From NCBI RefSeq assembly GCF_043290135.1, contig NW_027464588.1, positions 1,127,501 to 1,191,500 on the forward strand: a stretch of 64,000 nt of DNA, written 5' to 3'. Under the pieces are notes generated by a model. It made no database searches and was not told the origin of the DNA. It saw only the letters and a list, made by a program, of their open reading frames with translations. The translations under genes were made by a program, and so were the position numbers. Positions 12,213 to 25,100 of this stretch are shown piece after piece; within the stretch, counting starts at the first letter, position 1; each line of letters begins with the position of its first letter. The DNA comes from Rhipicephalus microplus. Its lineage: Eukaryota; Arthropoda; Arachnida; Ixodida; Ixodidae.

Positions 12213-13169
12213 TCATTTGGAAGCCGCCGTTTGGGTCTTCGCCGCATTCGTCCGCCTGGTGTTGTAAGGCCTCGTTGGTGGGAATGGCGACATCGTCACT
12301 GCTGGGACCCTGGATGGTTCTTTGTGTCCCTCGACTCCCTGTTGTTGAGTGAGTTCGGCACTGGAGTTTGCCATGCAAGCCATTGCCGCCGATCTCTGAC
12401 TCACTGGTGGGACCCGCTGGCTCGCTGGCCTCGCTGGTGGTAGTGGCGACATCGTCACTGCTGGTGTCCTGGATGGCTCTGTGTGTTGGTCGGCTCCTTG
12501 TTGTTGAGGGGGCTTGGCACTGGAGTTGTCCGTGCAAGCGATTGCCGCCGATCTCCATGCCGCCGACGTCCATCGCAGCTGCACCCTCGTGTGCTGTGCC
12601 AGCAGCGCGACTCCCTCGAAGCTTGCATGTAAGCCGTCAGCAGCCAGGAAGCGGCGCAGCGGGAGTGTTGAGAAACCATGTTCGACGTAATAGACGCCTG
12701 CTCCCAACAACCCGTAGTGGCAGAGACGGCGGGCCTCTCTGCTGAATCGCTGTACCTCCATATTAAACCGATTCATTGATCGCCAGTTCGAGTCCCGCCG
12801 TCGGCGATAGGGTGCGCGAGGTAGTGGCAGACTAAGATGCAGTGCCTTGATGTTCGGGCACATCTGCCTCATTCGCTTCAATGCCTCCCTCAACGAATCC
12901 AGTCATGTTGAAGAGCTCGTCTTCAGGATGTCCGTGGTGCCCACATGCAGAAACAGCGTGTCCACCCGGCAAGGTAGGTACTCAAGTAGCGCCGGAATGT
13001 CCGAAAACATAGCACCACCATAGGAGATGAAGCACGGCGTCGATGAGTCGTTCGGGCTGAAGTGCGTGTGGACGTACCGCATGATTGAGTCCCCGATGAC
13101 GGCACACTTCATAGGGTAATTTGCATATCTCCGCGACAAACGCTCCGTTGATGATGTACTGGCAGCCAT
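12213..13169 (-). pseudogene. SGNH hydrolase domain region of the Penelope-like element
   Basis: Starts at ATG 13169. Block I is CAVIGDSIMRYV (nucleophile Ser28), followed by FLHVGTTDI, which in most relatives reads G-x-N-D, so the block III Asn is Thr here. After an in-frame TGA (12903-12905) the same frame goes on to ADGLHASFEGVALLAQ, the block V Asp and His. A Pro/Ser/Gln-rich tail holds two copies of a 53-codon unit (period 159 bp; GCGACATCGTCACTGCTGG on the + strand at 12287 and 12446). The frame stops at TGA 12213-12215, then stays open in the same frame into the reverse-transcriptase region. SGNH enzymes are serine esterases/lipases. Esterase domains are known in ORF1 of CR1-type LINEs; the role here is unknown. 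Confidence 0.8.
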
Positions 13170-13183
13170 GGTTCAGGTCAGTG

Positions 13184-13495
13184 GGAGTAATATTTCAATG
13201 GGCCAGTTAGTCTTCGTGAAGGTATTTTTTCCTTAGTTTTTTTAGTTCGTGAAGGTAGTTTTTTTCCTTTTTCTAGTTACCTCTCACTCTCGCAAACATT
13301 TTTCAAGGCGAGAGGAACGCGGCAGCAACGAAGTTTGGATGCTCATGTCAGTATAACTCATCCCCTGATGAAGGGAGGACCCCTCCCGAAACTGTTGGGA
13401 AATAAATATATTTATCCTTGTTGACAACGCTCCCGTTGTGCCATATCTCATACCTTCACGAAGACTAACTGGCCCATTGAATTATTACTCCCACT
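13184..13495. repeat. Foldback enclosing the 5' Penelope terminal repeat
   Basis: 13184-13226 (GTGGGAGTAATATTTCAATG onward to CTTCGTGAAGGTA) is the near-exact inverse of 13453-13495. The two arms of about 43 bp bracket the terminal repeat at 13266-13451 and could form a long hairpin. No equivalent pair surrounds the 3' copy at 8733, so this may have arisen during 5' end replication of the element or from a second partial copy. Confidence 0.85.
13266..13451 (+). repeat. Penelope terminal repeat (5' copy, inverted) with hammerhead-like core
   Basis: Carries CTGATGA at 13365-13371, a GGGAGG/CCTCCC stem and GAAAC (GAAA at 13388-13391) on the + strand, antisense to the element's genes. It is about 99% identical to the inverse of 8733-8922. 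After GAAA the helix III region would be very short, as reported for Penelope hammerheads. I cannot confirm the full fold or the cleavage site by eye. Confidence 0.7.
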
Positions 13496-13517
13496 ATATA
13501 TGTATATATATATATAT

Positions 13518-13660
13518 TGAAACGGGTTGTTGAACAAGCAGGCGAACTCGGCGAAGGAGAGCTTTATTTAGCGCATGGGCTAACTGAACGCAAGCCTGCG
13601 ATCACAGCAAGTCTTCTTCTTTTTCTATCCTCGAGCTCCATGCCCACTACCGTCGTTACA
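13518..13660 (-). repeat. Gypsy 3' LTR (143 bp)
   Basis: TGAAACGGG...GTTACA on the + strand, so the element ends TG..CA on both strands. It differs from the other LTR by four substitutions. It includes GAGAGCTTTATTTAGCGC, whose reverse strand gives an AATAAA-like polyadenylation signal (GCTAAATAAAGC). Confidence 0.95.
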
Positions 13661-13708
13661 ATCACCCACGGCTGATGAGGGAGCCATCCTGGCGACCTAA
13701 GGACAGGT

Positions 13709-16700
13709 TTAGACAGAAGGGTCATGGTATGGCTTGAGCCGAGAGATGTGTACGATTTCTTTTCCCCGACGGCGCTTGTCCGGAGATGCATCCAGCGGCT
13801 CGACAAGGTAGTTGACAGGGGATATTTGGCGCACAACTCGATAAGGGCCAAGGTACCTGGACGAAAGCTTGTGGGAGAGTCCTGGAGTAGTAGAAGGAAT
13901 GCATAGCCACACCAGTGAGATCGGAGCAAAGCTCATATGCGTGGTTGACGCGTCGTGGCAATGTTTTTGGCGCGTCTGGTCATGTGACGTGAACGCACGA
14001 GCAAGCTTCCGACATTCTTCAGCGTGTGCTGCTGCTCGAGAAACGGTAGTAATCTCTGAAAGGTCCGGTCGATAAGGAAGAATGGTATCCATTGTTGATG
14101 ATGGCTCGCGTCCATAAAGAAGGAAGAAAGGCGAAAATCCAGTGGTGCTTTGCGTTGCAGTGTTGTAAGCATATGTCACAAAAGGGAGTATGCTATCCTA
14201 ATTTGACTGGTCGGATGAAGCGTACTTGGCCAGCATATCCCCAAGTGTACGACTAAAACGCTCTGTCATCCCATTAGTTTGCGGGTGATAGGCTGTGGTA
14301 GTGCGGTGTATGATGCGACACTCGCTCAACAACGCTTTGATGGCATCGGAGAGAAAAACGCGGCCATAGTCGCTTAGTAACTCCCGAGGTGCTCCATGCC
14401 TTAAAACCAGGTTTTGCAGTATAAAACACGCAACGTCTTTTGCGGTAGCAGAAGGTAACGCAGCTGTTTCAGCGTACCGCGTTAGGTGGTCGATAGCGAC
14501 AATGGCCCAGTGGTTGCTACTCGAAGTATAGGGAAGCGGACCGTAAAGGTCGATTCCGACACGATCGAAAGCTCGTGCTGGACATGGCAACGGCTGCAAG
14601 GGACCTGTGGCATGTTGAGTGGGCATTTTGCGTCGCTGGCACGTAAGGCAAGACCTTACGTAACGGCGAACGAAACGGTACATACCGCGCCAGTAGTACC
14701 GCAGCTGCAAGCGGGTGTATGTTTTTAACACACCAGCGTGGCCACATTGCGGATCATCGTGGAACGTGGCACAGATGTCAGAGCGCAGATGTCGGGGGAT
14801 GACGAGCAACCACTTACGGCCGATCGAGCTGTAGTTTCGGCAGTAAAGCAGGTTATCCCGAATAGCGAAGTGTCCTGCTTGACGGCGAAGCGTCCTGGAA
14901 ACTGGAGCGGGCGTCCGGTTTGAGAGAAAGTCCAAAAGAGATGAAATGCAAGCATCTTTGCGTTGCTCGGAAGGCATGTCCGAGATGCTGATGGCCAAGG
15001 CAGCACTAGTGGAGATAGGCGAGCCGACAGGCTCTGAAGCCAATGGCGAACGTGACAGGGCATCGGCGTCGGAATGCTTCCGGCCAGAGCGATAGATAAC
15101 ACGGATATCGAACTCCTGTAACCGCAATGCCCAACGAGCGAGCCGACCATTAGGATCTTTTAGTGAAGATAACCAGCAAAGCGCATGGTGGTCTGTTACA
15201 ATATCAAACGGACGTCCATATAAATAAGGCCGAAATTTTCCGATTGCCCAAATAATGGCGAGGCACTCCTTTTCAGTTACACTGTAATTCTTCTCGGCTT
15301 TACTGAGGGTGCGGCTGGCATAGGCAACGACGTACTCGTCAAAGCCCTCCTTGCGTTGGGCCAGTATGGCCCCTAGCCCGACACCACTAGCGTCCGTATG
15401 AAGCTCCGTTGGAGCAGATGGATCGAAATGTCGGAGTATGGGAGGCGTGGTGAGAAGCCGTCGGAGTTCCTGAAATGCATCATCACACGCCTGCGACCAC
15501 GCTGACAAGTCAGAACTTCTGGCAAAAAGATTAGTCAAGGGGGCGATAATGGAGGCGAAATTGCGGACGTAGCGCCGGAAGTAGGAACATAGGCCGATGA
15601 AGCTTCGAAGCTCTTTGATGGTGGTTGGCTTTGGGAACGCCGTGACTGCATTAAGTTTCGTAGGGTCCGGTAGAATGCCGTCCTTAGAAACCACATGGCC
15701 AAGAATTACAAGCTTGCGAGCGCCGAAGTGGCATTTCTTCAAGTTAAGTTGAAGTCTCGCCGTGGAAAGGCACGTAAGAACTTGCTCGAGGTGGCTGAGG
15801 TGGGTCGCAAAGTCGCTTGAAAATACCACAATGTCATCCAAATAACAGAGGCACGTTTTCCATTTCAGACCTCGCAAGACGGTATCCATCATCCTTTCGA
15901 AAGTGACAGGCGCATTGCAGAGGCCAAAGGGCATAACGGTGAATTCATATAGTCCATCCGGTGTTACAAAGGCTGTCTTCGGGCGGTCACCCTCTGCCAT
16001 GGGCACCTGCCAGTAGCCAGAGCGTAAATCTAACGAAGAAAAGAACTCTGCTCCTTGTAGGCAGTCCAAAGCATCATCGATGCGCGGCAGAGGGTATACG
16101 TCTTTGCGCGTTATCTTGTTGAGTCGGCGGTAGTCAACGCAGAACCGGATGGATCCGTCTTTTTTCCTGACGAGAACAACCGGTGAAGCCCAGGGACTGT
16201 TGGAGGGCTCGATGATGCCACGTTTCAACATGTCGTCCACTTGTTCGTCGATGACACGGCGTTCAGCAGATGACACACGGTACGGACGCTGCCTTAGCGG
16301 GGCTTGTTGACCGGTGTCAATACGGTGAACGACCGCAGAGGTTCGGCTTAAGCCTGACTGGTCACGATCAAATGAAGAACGAAAGCGGAGAAGAAGATTT
16401 ATAATCTCTTCGCGCTGAGTTGGTGCGAGCGCAGAGTCGATGGCATCCGAGAATACGTCCAGAGCATCATTAGGCGCGTTGGTAGGAGTGACAGCACCAA
16501 TTGGGAGCGAAACCGCAGAATCGGGTATAGTAGCCGGAAGAATGCACTCGTAAAGTTCGTAGCTTCCCAGGCATTCTCCACGTAGTAGGGATGACGGGCT
16601 GTGCGAGGGATTGCACACATAAATGGCAGCGTGACCATTGCGAAAAATGACGACGGCAAACGGAAGCATGATATTTCGACGGCACGCAGATGGGACCGAT

Positions 16701-17485
16701 GGCATAAACAACACAGGCGATTTCGGAGGGGAGGCACACGACACCGAGACAACAACAGCTGAGAAAGGCGCAATGTCAACGTTAGAAGCAGCAAACACTC
16801 TACACGAAGCACCATCGTCGGGGTCATAGCACGGCACAGACAACGCAAGTTCAGAACGAGCACAGTCGACCAAAGCAGAATTTGACGAAAGAAAGTCCCA
16901 CCCAAGGATAACGTCATGTGAAGAACGGAATAAAACTACAAATGTGACGACGTACATCGCACCTTGAATGACGACTCGTGCGGTGCACAAAGCTGAAGGC
17001 TGAATATGATGGGACGTAGCTGTCTGCAAAGATAGGTCGGTAAGTTGTGTGGTCACTTTCTTCAAGTTTCGGCACAGTTTCTCGCTAATTACAGATACGG
17101 CAGCTCCAGTGTCAACAAGTCCGTGCACCCTAATGCCATCAATATAGAGTTCGATTTCGTTCGGGGGACAGCAGTTAGGTCTTGAAATTTTCGCTGCCAA
17201 CGTAGTTCTTGCCTCCGGAACGGCGCCCGTCAGTTTTCCCCTCGCGGTGGGCTGTTGCGACGTAACATCGGAGAAATAGATCGACGACGAGGAGAAGGTG
17301 AACGGCTTGCGCCGGATGGTCGGCGACCGGGACGTACGTCTAGAGGTTGATCGGCAGGAACGGGATATCGCGGCTGAGTGGGCATGGTGGGCATGTAATG
17401 TGAGGCCCCTGCAATGTCGTGAGAAGAGAAGCTGCGACGACGGCAGTGACGAGCTACGTGGCCTGGGATGCCACATGAAAAACAT
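13709..17485 (-). pseudogene. pol: Gypsy pol polyprotein with one nonsense codon
   Basis: One long frame broken only by TAG at 14198-14200, where relatives have Trp. Aspartic protease has [12 protein letters not shown] (DTG at about residues 125-127). Reverse transcriptase has [10 protein letters not shown], the [12 protein letters not shown] motif and YLDDIVVFS near 15840. RNase H has [13 protein letters not shown] near 15390. Integrase has an HHCC zinc-binding region, then Asp (GIDLYGP), Asp (LLSDYGRVF) and Glu (TERF), and after the stop a GPY/F-like SSRYLGPYRVV module. Such polyproteins process Gag, copy the RNA and insert the DNA. Pol lies in a different frame from the CCHC part of Gag, as in elements that use a programmed frameshift. 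All catalytic residues I can check are present. Confidence 0.95.
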
Positions 17486-18152
17486 ATTGGCCGATTATCT
17501 GGAGTGCGCCATTGGCTGACGATAGGGGCACTGTTCGCTGAATAAGGTACCGTAAATGGTCGTGCAGGCGGCGGCGTCATATAAACGTTCTGACCTGTTT
17601 CATATACAGCCGGAGACGGGACGGTCAGCGAGCGGGAAGGTGGGGTCGACGAATAAACGCAGCCAGCATTTGGAATGCACCGTCGTCGATTCCTTTCATG
17701 ATGTTCTTGATCTTGCCTGCCTCGTCCAGAGTCGAATCGACGAGCTTGCAGAGAAATAGCACATCTTCGATGTAGCTCGTGAAAGTTTCATCTGCTCTCT
17801 GTACTCTGCCCCGCAAGCGCTGTTCAGCACGAAGGCGGCGGACAGCAGGACGGCCAAAGACTTCCGCGAGGGTTTTCGCCAATTCCGACCAGGTACTGAA
17901 ATCACTTTGATGATTTCTGTACCATAGTTTTGCCACGTCGATCAAGTAAAAACTCACATTTGTGAGCTTATCGGCTGCGTTCCACTTATTGACGGCGCTC
18001 ACCAGTTCATACTCGGCAATCCAGTTGTCCACATCTTGGTCCTCTGTGCCACCAAATATGGGGGGGTCGCGCTGCCGGAGAGCGCCAGCGCAGAAGACAG
18101 GCACAGGTGCGAGATCTGGAGTAGCAGCATGAGATGGCCCCGGATCAGTCAT
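17230..18152 (-). pseudogene. gag: Gypsy gag with CCHC zinc knuckle, frameshifted
   Basis: The ATG at 18152 opens a frame of 175 codons with the retrotransposon capsid pattern (VDNWIAEYELV, AAKLWY-like VAKLWYRNH, the RLRGRVQRADETFTSYIED stretch). Near 17650 the reading frame shifts by one base. The continuation (17580-17230) carries the nucleocapsid zinc knuckle [14 protein letters not shown] (C-x2-C-x4-H-x4-C) and an Arg/Ser/Pro-rich tail that overlaps the start of pol. Gag packages the RNA into particles. The capsid/nucleocapsid frameshift is probably a lesion, whereas the gag-pol frame change may be functional. Confidence 0.88.
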
Positions 18153-18226
18153 TGTAGGAGGTCGTTGGAGTGTGCGGCTGCGAAGTTCCAGGGTGAGGAC
18201 CAGATGTACCCAGCACTTCCACCACT

Positions 18227-18752
<526 letters not shown>

Positions 18753-18801
18753 TTGTGTCAAAACACGGAAAAACGAGCCCTTAGGTATACACTTCTTTCC
18801 C

Positions 18802-20369
<1,568 letters not shown>

Positions 20370-21090
20370 AATTCAAGTTGAATGAAAACCAATCAGTGAA
20401 CTAGCCCCACTCCTAATTAAGCCTCCATAGTGGTAAAAACCATGGTCTTTCACCTTCATCCTGGTCAAGTTGCAGGGAAAGCTTAAAAGCAGAGCTTTCC
20501 ATTGTGCTGGAGTTCATAGCTTTATTCGTCGCCACTTCGCAAGCTGCATGCCGCCGTCGCTCCAAGTTACCGTAAACAAGGCTGATCAGGTTTTACAGGA
20601 AGTAAAGTGGGAAGGTTTTATATTTGGCGCTTCCAGTACGGGAAAACTAAAACATAAAAAAATAAAAACTTATCGGCTCACAGCAGCTTCGACAGAGCAG
20701 CGGTGATCCTATTCTTTTTCGATGAAAGAAAATTACTTCCCGGAAGCAGCAAATGCTTTGACCGGTCGATAGAAAGTTTGAAAGTTCCCGTTCGTAGCTG
20801 CATTGGCCAGCCACAGCAAAATAAAAGTATGAACAAGTGATGTAATGCTATGGGTCCCCTGTTCAGCGCTAGCCTGCTCTGCAATGCTACTGCACGAAAG
20901 CGCTGAATAGGCAGCCCGTACCGCAAAAAAAAAGCCTACTAAGAAAATCGCCACAGAAGAAAGGCTGGAAAAATTGGTCAATATTGTAGCGTTCCCTCGT
21001 AATATTTTCATTTCCTAGGAACAATATAATTGAGCGATTACTGTGGTGAAGGAAAACTTCGTCTCGGTTAGTTTCCTCAGCGCGCAGCCA
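20370..21090 (+). repeat. Dispersed 0.7-kb repeat, copy A
   Basis: Alignable by eye with 40310-41020 in the same orientation. Shared blocks include TAGCCCCACTCCTA, GCTTTATTCGTC, TTCGACA, GATGAAAGAAAA, AGCAGC and the ATTTTCATTT block. Identity is moderate with indels. There is no ORF, terminal repeat or tail. Copy A ends about 240 bases before the bHLH exon. Confidence 0.8.
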
Positions 21091-21326
21091 ATTCAATGAC
21101 AAGCGGAGTTCAATGACTTTTGCTTTTGGTGTGCATCGCAAGAGCATGCGTGCCTGCGTTTTTGGCCAATTCTGAAGTAAGTGTAGCCTATAACTTTTTT
21201 TATTTCTTGATGCCAAAGCACGATAACGGATAGACATTATAAAGGCGTCACCGTGGTGAAAGCGTTGCTCTATGTGTTTCGCTAAACGTTCAGCCAACGG
21301 TCTCACGGTTGAAGCTGGATTTGCAG

Positions 21327-21486
21327 GCAGAATCACAGCGAGATCGAGAAGCGACGCCAGGACAAAGTGAACATGTAAATTAGCGAGATGGCCTCCCTGG
21401 TGCCCATGTGCAAGGCCATGTCCCAAAAGCTGGACAAGTTGACCGTATACTCCGCCTGGTCGTGCAGCACAACAATATCATATCTG
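21327..21486 (+). pseudogene. cyc: Cycle/BMAL1-like bHLH exon with stop and frameshift
   Basis: Encodes the basic helix-loop-helix domain of the clock activator that pairs with CLOCK on E-boxes. It reads QNHSEIEKRRQDKVNM, then stop, ISEMASLVPMCKAMSQ, KLDKLTV, then in another frame LRLVVQH. QNHSEIEKRR and KLDKLTV separate Cycle/BMAL from ARNT. Lesions are TAA at 21376-21378 (a Tyr-type codon elsewhere) and two extra bases near 21447-21450. Changes at near-invariant sites include RRR to RRQ in the basic region and RKLDK to QKLDK. Boundaries are GGATTTGCAG|G and G|GTACAC, and the phase fits the exon at 8047. The damage suggests a pseudogene; assembly error could explain the indel but not all the changes. 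Confidence 0.92.
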
Positions 21487-23063
21487 GTACACGCTCGTCA
21501 CGATCACAGGGGTCGACGTACAATGTTACTTCGAATGCGTGTGCTTTACAGAAACTTAGCTGGACATTTACTGCACTGTTAATCACTAATAATTGCACAA
21601 AAAACGATGCCATGTATTTGTTCAGCGATTTTCCGTCGCGTGGCGATACTTACCAATATCATCACCAATATCAGTCCACCAATCAATCTCATTAAGCGAC
21701 TCATGGATCATTTATGCCCGAGATATTTACTGGTGTTTATGGTGGGTTGTCGTATTCAGTTCATACCATTAATTTGTCTTCAATTATGTAGGTTCCTAAA
21801 ATTCGTAGACAAAAGGGCACTAGAAGCCCCCATGGTTGTCATACGAGGACGTCAAAAACGTTGTCTTACAGGTAAGTGATAGGTTAACTTGAATTCTGGA
21901 AGTTTATTCCCCCAAGTGATAGGTTAACTTGAATTCCGGAAGTTTATTCCCCCAACTACCGGATGTCTTTCTGGTTAACCTCCCTGCCTTCTCCCTTTTT
22001 GTTGCGTCCTCCTCCTCCTATTCCCCCAAGTAACCTTCGTGTAGCTCATGTTCGAAGTTACCCACAAAGCTTATTTTAACTTGCGATCAAGATAGCAATC
22101 GACTAGCAATATCTCGTCGTATTTACTGCAGCTACTCTAAGGCTGTCTTTATCGGACATTGCTTGGTGCCACGTCGTACATTCTGTTGTACTCCCGCACG
22201 GATAAGCTTTTGCAGCAAAAACCGCAAAAGCGTTTATCAGATGATAACCACACGGCGGAACATTCAATGTTCACGAATGCTTATCGTGAAAAATCAAAGT
22301 TCATAAGCTATAGCTAATGTGACGTGAGGGTTTTCTTCAATCACTTTAACCAACGAATCCTTTATTTCATTCAATACCAGTGCAAACGCGCGCTCTTCAA
22401 CGGGAGCCGTCGGTGCGCCTTAGTTCAGAGAGTGCTCGTGATAGGAGAGGTAGGGCTACTTGCATCACACGTGCTGTTGAGTGCTTTTTCATGGAAACAC
22501 GATAGACGTGTGTCCCTCTCCAATATCATATGTCTGTCAGATTTGTTACTTCAAGCTCCTCCTTTGTGGCTGGAAGCAATGCCAACACCACCTCACAGCT
22601 CTAGTTATTCAGTGGCGGCACCGTGACGCGTTTCCATTGGTTGCCCGTATAGGTGCCACGAACGGCGACATGCTATCTGAAAGCACCGTATTGCTTCCAG
22701 AGTCAGCGTGACCGGCAACATTGAGATAACAAGGAATGCAAGACGCCGCCCCACGGATCTGTACGCAACTGAACAAAAAATTGATTTATATTTTTCCCGT
22801 CACGAGGCACTGCATGAAGGGCTCTCTTCCCCATAACCGCAAAGCACAGGCGAAGGCTAGGTGATGGGCGATAAAAGGGAAAGACTAGAGGAGAGGGTGG
22901 TGAACAGCTGGATCGAGCGCACCTGCCTGGCATTGATAAAATAGAGGAGGCATTGCTTTAACAACTCTTTCAGTGAGGCATTGAAGAACATTCAATGTAA
23001 AAAATTACAGTCACATTTAGAAAGCTGTTACCTAAGGTATTTCTGATGAAATTTTTTTTGCAG
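21487..23063 (+). other. Putative intron; an expected exon not found
   Basis: Between the bHLH and PAS-A blocks, relatives have a short conserved segment (YKP-F-LSD-ELKHLIL type). I searched the + strand by eye and did not find it, which would fit loss of an exon. The region also holds the 40-bp tandem duplication at 21874-21953. Confidence 0.45.
21874..21953. repeat. Two tandem copies of a 40-bp unit
   Basis: The unit starting AAGTGATAGGTTAACTTG is repeated once with a single difference (TTCTGG versus TTCCGG). It is a local tandem duplication. Confidence 0.95.
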
Positions 23064-23155
23064 AGTGCTGATTCTTTTCTGTTCATTGTGAGCTCTGACC
23101 ACGGTAGCATCCTGTTTATGTCGGAGTCGATGCAACAGACGCTCAACTACACTCA
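23064..23155 (+). pseudogene. cyc: Cycle/BMAL1-like PAS-A exon (first part)
   Basis: A strong acceptor (T-run then TTGCAG, ending 23063) precedes SADSFLFIVSSDHGSILFMS and ESMQQTLNYT. This matches the start of the BMAL PAS-A domain, with ADxFLF, ILF.SES and LNY conserved. The block ends CA|GTTGAG, a GT donor. Its leftover CA joins with the first A at 28024 to give an in-frame Gln codon. PAS-A mediates dimerisation with CLOCK. The Gly and Cys-Asp-Arg positions usual in this loop are replaced (SSDHGS), which suggests relaxed constraint. Confidence 0.82.
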
Positions 23156-23907
23156 GTTGAGGGAGAAAGTACCGCGGCATTCTCTCACATGCACCTTGGT
23201 CTCCACATAAAAGACGATCCTTCTTTTAATGAATCATTATAGCACAAAAATGAAACGCGTCCTCGCCGAGGTAGCTGAGCATTCATTGTACATTGTTTCG
23301 TCCCGAGGACGAAGAAATGAATGCTGCAGTAGCAAATTGCAATGTTGCGTGAAGAACAGAAAGCAGCCCGAAATTTGCTGCGCTTACCTCAGGCAGATCA
23401 CACACACGAATCGAATTTATAGAGGAAGAACTCAAACAACAGTTACAGTTTTTACTTGGTGTGAGCAGCTCGCTTTTTTTGTAAACACGGCCGGGGTATC
23501 GATCGAATTGTGGTGCTCTCTTCAACTACTGTAACTTCGAAGCAAACTTACGTTAGAAACACAAGAGGTACAAAGCACCCAAGTTCCGAGATAAGCGTGT
23601 GCGCGAGTGAGCCACCACGCTAAAAAAAACATCTGACGCACTTTGGCCACACCGACCACGCTATGTGGAGGTGCTAGAGAGCCTTCATGGGCGTGCGCCT
23701 CGGAGCCGGTGCGCACATGCACAGCCAAGCACGGGTTGGCATGGCACGACAACCTTTGGAGCGCGCCCGTTGAGCCATATCGCTACTGATTACTCAAACG
23801 TGCTGTGGAGCGCGAAGTCGCTGGTTCGGCGCCCCACTGCGGTACTTTTCCTTCTCGTTTTTTAAAGACGATAGTCTTTCTTGGGGACCTTCGACGCAAA
23901 AATTTTG

Positions 23908-23910
<3 letters not shown>

Positions 23911-23997
<87 letters not shown>
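23911..23997. repeat. (GTCT)n microsatellite
   Basis: A pure tetranucleotide tract of about 87 bases preceded by ACGCAAAAATTTTG. Confidence 0.97.
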
Positions 23998-24545
23998 ACA
24001 TTTGTCTGCCTATTCTTAATGGCACCGGCTACTTGAAACGGCCGACCCCATCCGCAGCGCCCACCAATGTTGCTCAAGGTTCAGCGTTTGTACTTGCGCA
24101 ATTGTCAATTAAAAAGCAAATATTGCGCATGTGTTGGGCACCGTAACAACACGTATATATTATGCATGTGCGTCTTTCACTAGAAAAGGCATAGATAAGT
24201 AATTTTAAGGACCATAGTGATTACCACGCTGCGCTGACCATGCAACGCTTGCGCAAAAAGGCGACTGTGTCCAACGCTTCGCTAAGACGAGACGTTGGTG
24301 GCACCTCCCCGTCGCCTTGCGTTCTACACCTTATCACTTCGGAGACGGGCACGCACACCCGTCTAAAAGCCACGGGCTTAGTTTTTCCAGAAAACTGCCA
24401 GATGGCACTCATGTCTCACGTGTGGTGTGACTTGATGCGCTCAATCGCTTGCGCTGCACGCTCGAGGCACTCTAACGCTTCGCCTCCAGAATACCATTCA
24501 CCGATTTTCTTGCGCAGAACATGAAATAAATGTTTTGTTCACTCT

Positions 24546-24613
24546 CTCCACACACAGTCTCTCATAATCATATGGTGGTTTTGGGACGTTAAACCCCACA
24601 AATCAATCAATCT
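24546..24613 (+). mobile_element. 3' end fragment of a Ruka-like SINE
   Basis: CTCTCATAATCATATGGTGG and GGGACGTTAAACCCCACAAA followed by ATCAATCAATC match the last 60 bases of the full copies at 2963 and 47691. The tRNA head is absent. Confidence 0.85.
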
Positions 24614-24984
24614 CTCCACACGCAAGACTATCGTCTTTCGACAAAATTTGCAGATTAGCATGCAGATACGGGGCCAATTTTTTTCTTTGCAATCTGTAAG
24701 TAAATATTTCACAACGTCATATCCGGGACGGAAATACGCCACGGAGCCGTGGTGGACCCTGGCATAAAATACTTTCGTGTTAAAAAAAAACGGTGATAGT
24801 GCAGCATTTAACTTGTCTTCTCTTCATAAATATGTAGTAGAAAACGGCCCAGAAGAGCTGCAGCAACCAATGTTTCCGAGTATAAAACATGTGCCTGAAA
24901 GAGAAAGAGAAGAATGTAAGGAGGAACCGTTGTGGAAACAATGGGAAGTTTAAGTAATATTCTGTCGTCTGCAAATCTGCTCAA

Positions 24985-25100
24985 AGCGATAGGTTAGAGA
25001 AAGAAAGGAGAGAGAGAACCAGAGAAGAAAGGCAGGGAGGTCAACCAAGCTTTGGCTCAGTTGGCTACCCTACACTTGGGGTTGGGGAAAGGGGGAATGA
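24985..25100 (-). mobile_element. LINE 3'-UTR fragment
   Basis: The reverse strand carries the GGTTGACCTCCCTGCCTTTCT block and a CT-rich tail shared with the 3' ends at 25190-25349 and 34215-34391. No coding part remains. Confidence 0.65.

Larger units (their letters stand above)
8733..13496 (-). mobile_element. Penelope-like element with SGNH hydrolase region
   Basis: A - strand element of about 4.8 kb: terminal repeat, SGNH hydrolase region, Penelope-type reverse transcriptase, GIY-YIG endonuclease, terminal repeat. The class is fixed by the N-terminal GLTFCPS block, SDKGGSIVI, the YLDDIF box and a C-terminal GIY-YIG domain behind a Cys-rich linker, a combination found only in this group. 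The terminal repeats are inverted to one another and differ at about 2 of 185 positions, so insertion was recent, yet the coding part already has several frameshifts and two in-frame stops. It sits between TA-rich tracts. Confidence 0.9.

Noticed and set aside
13709..14200. A separate gene downstream of pol
   Set aside because: It is in the same frame as pol and continues integrase; a single TAG separates them.
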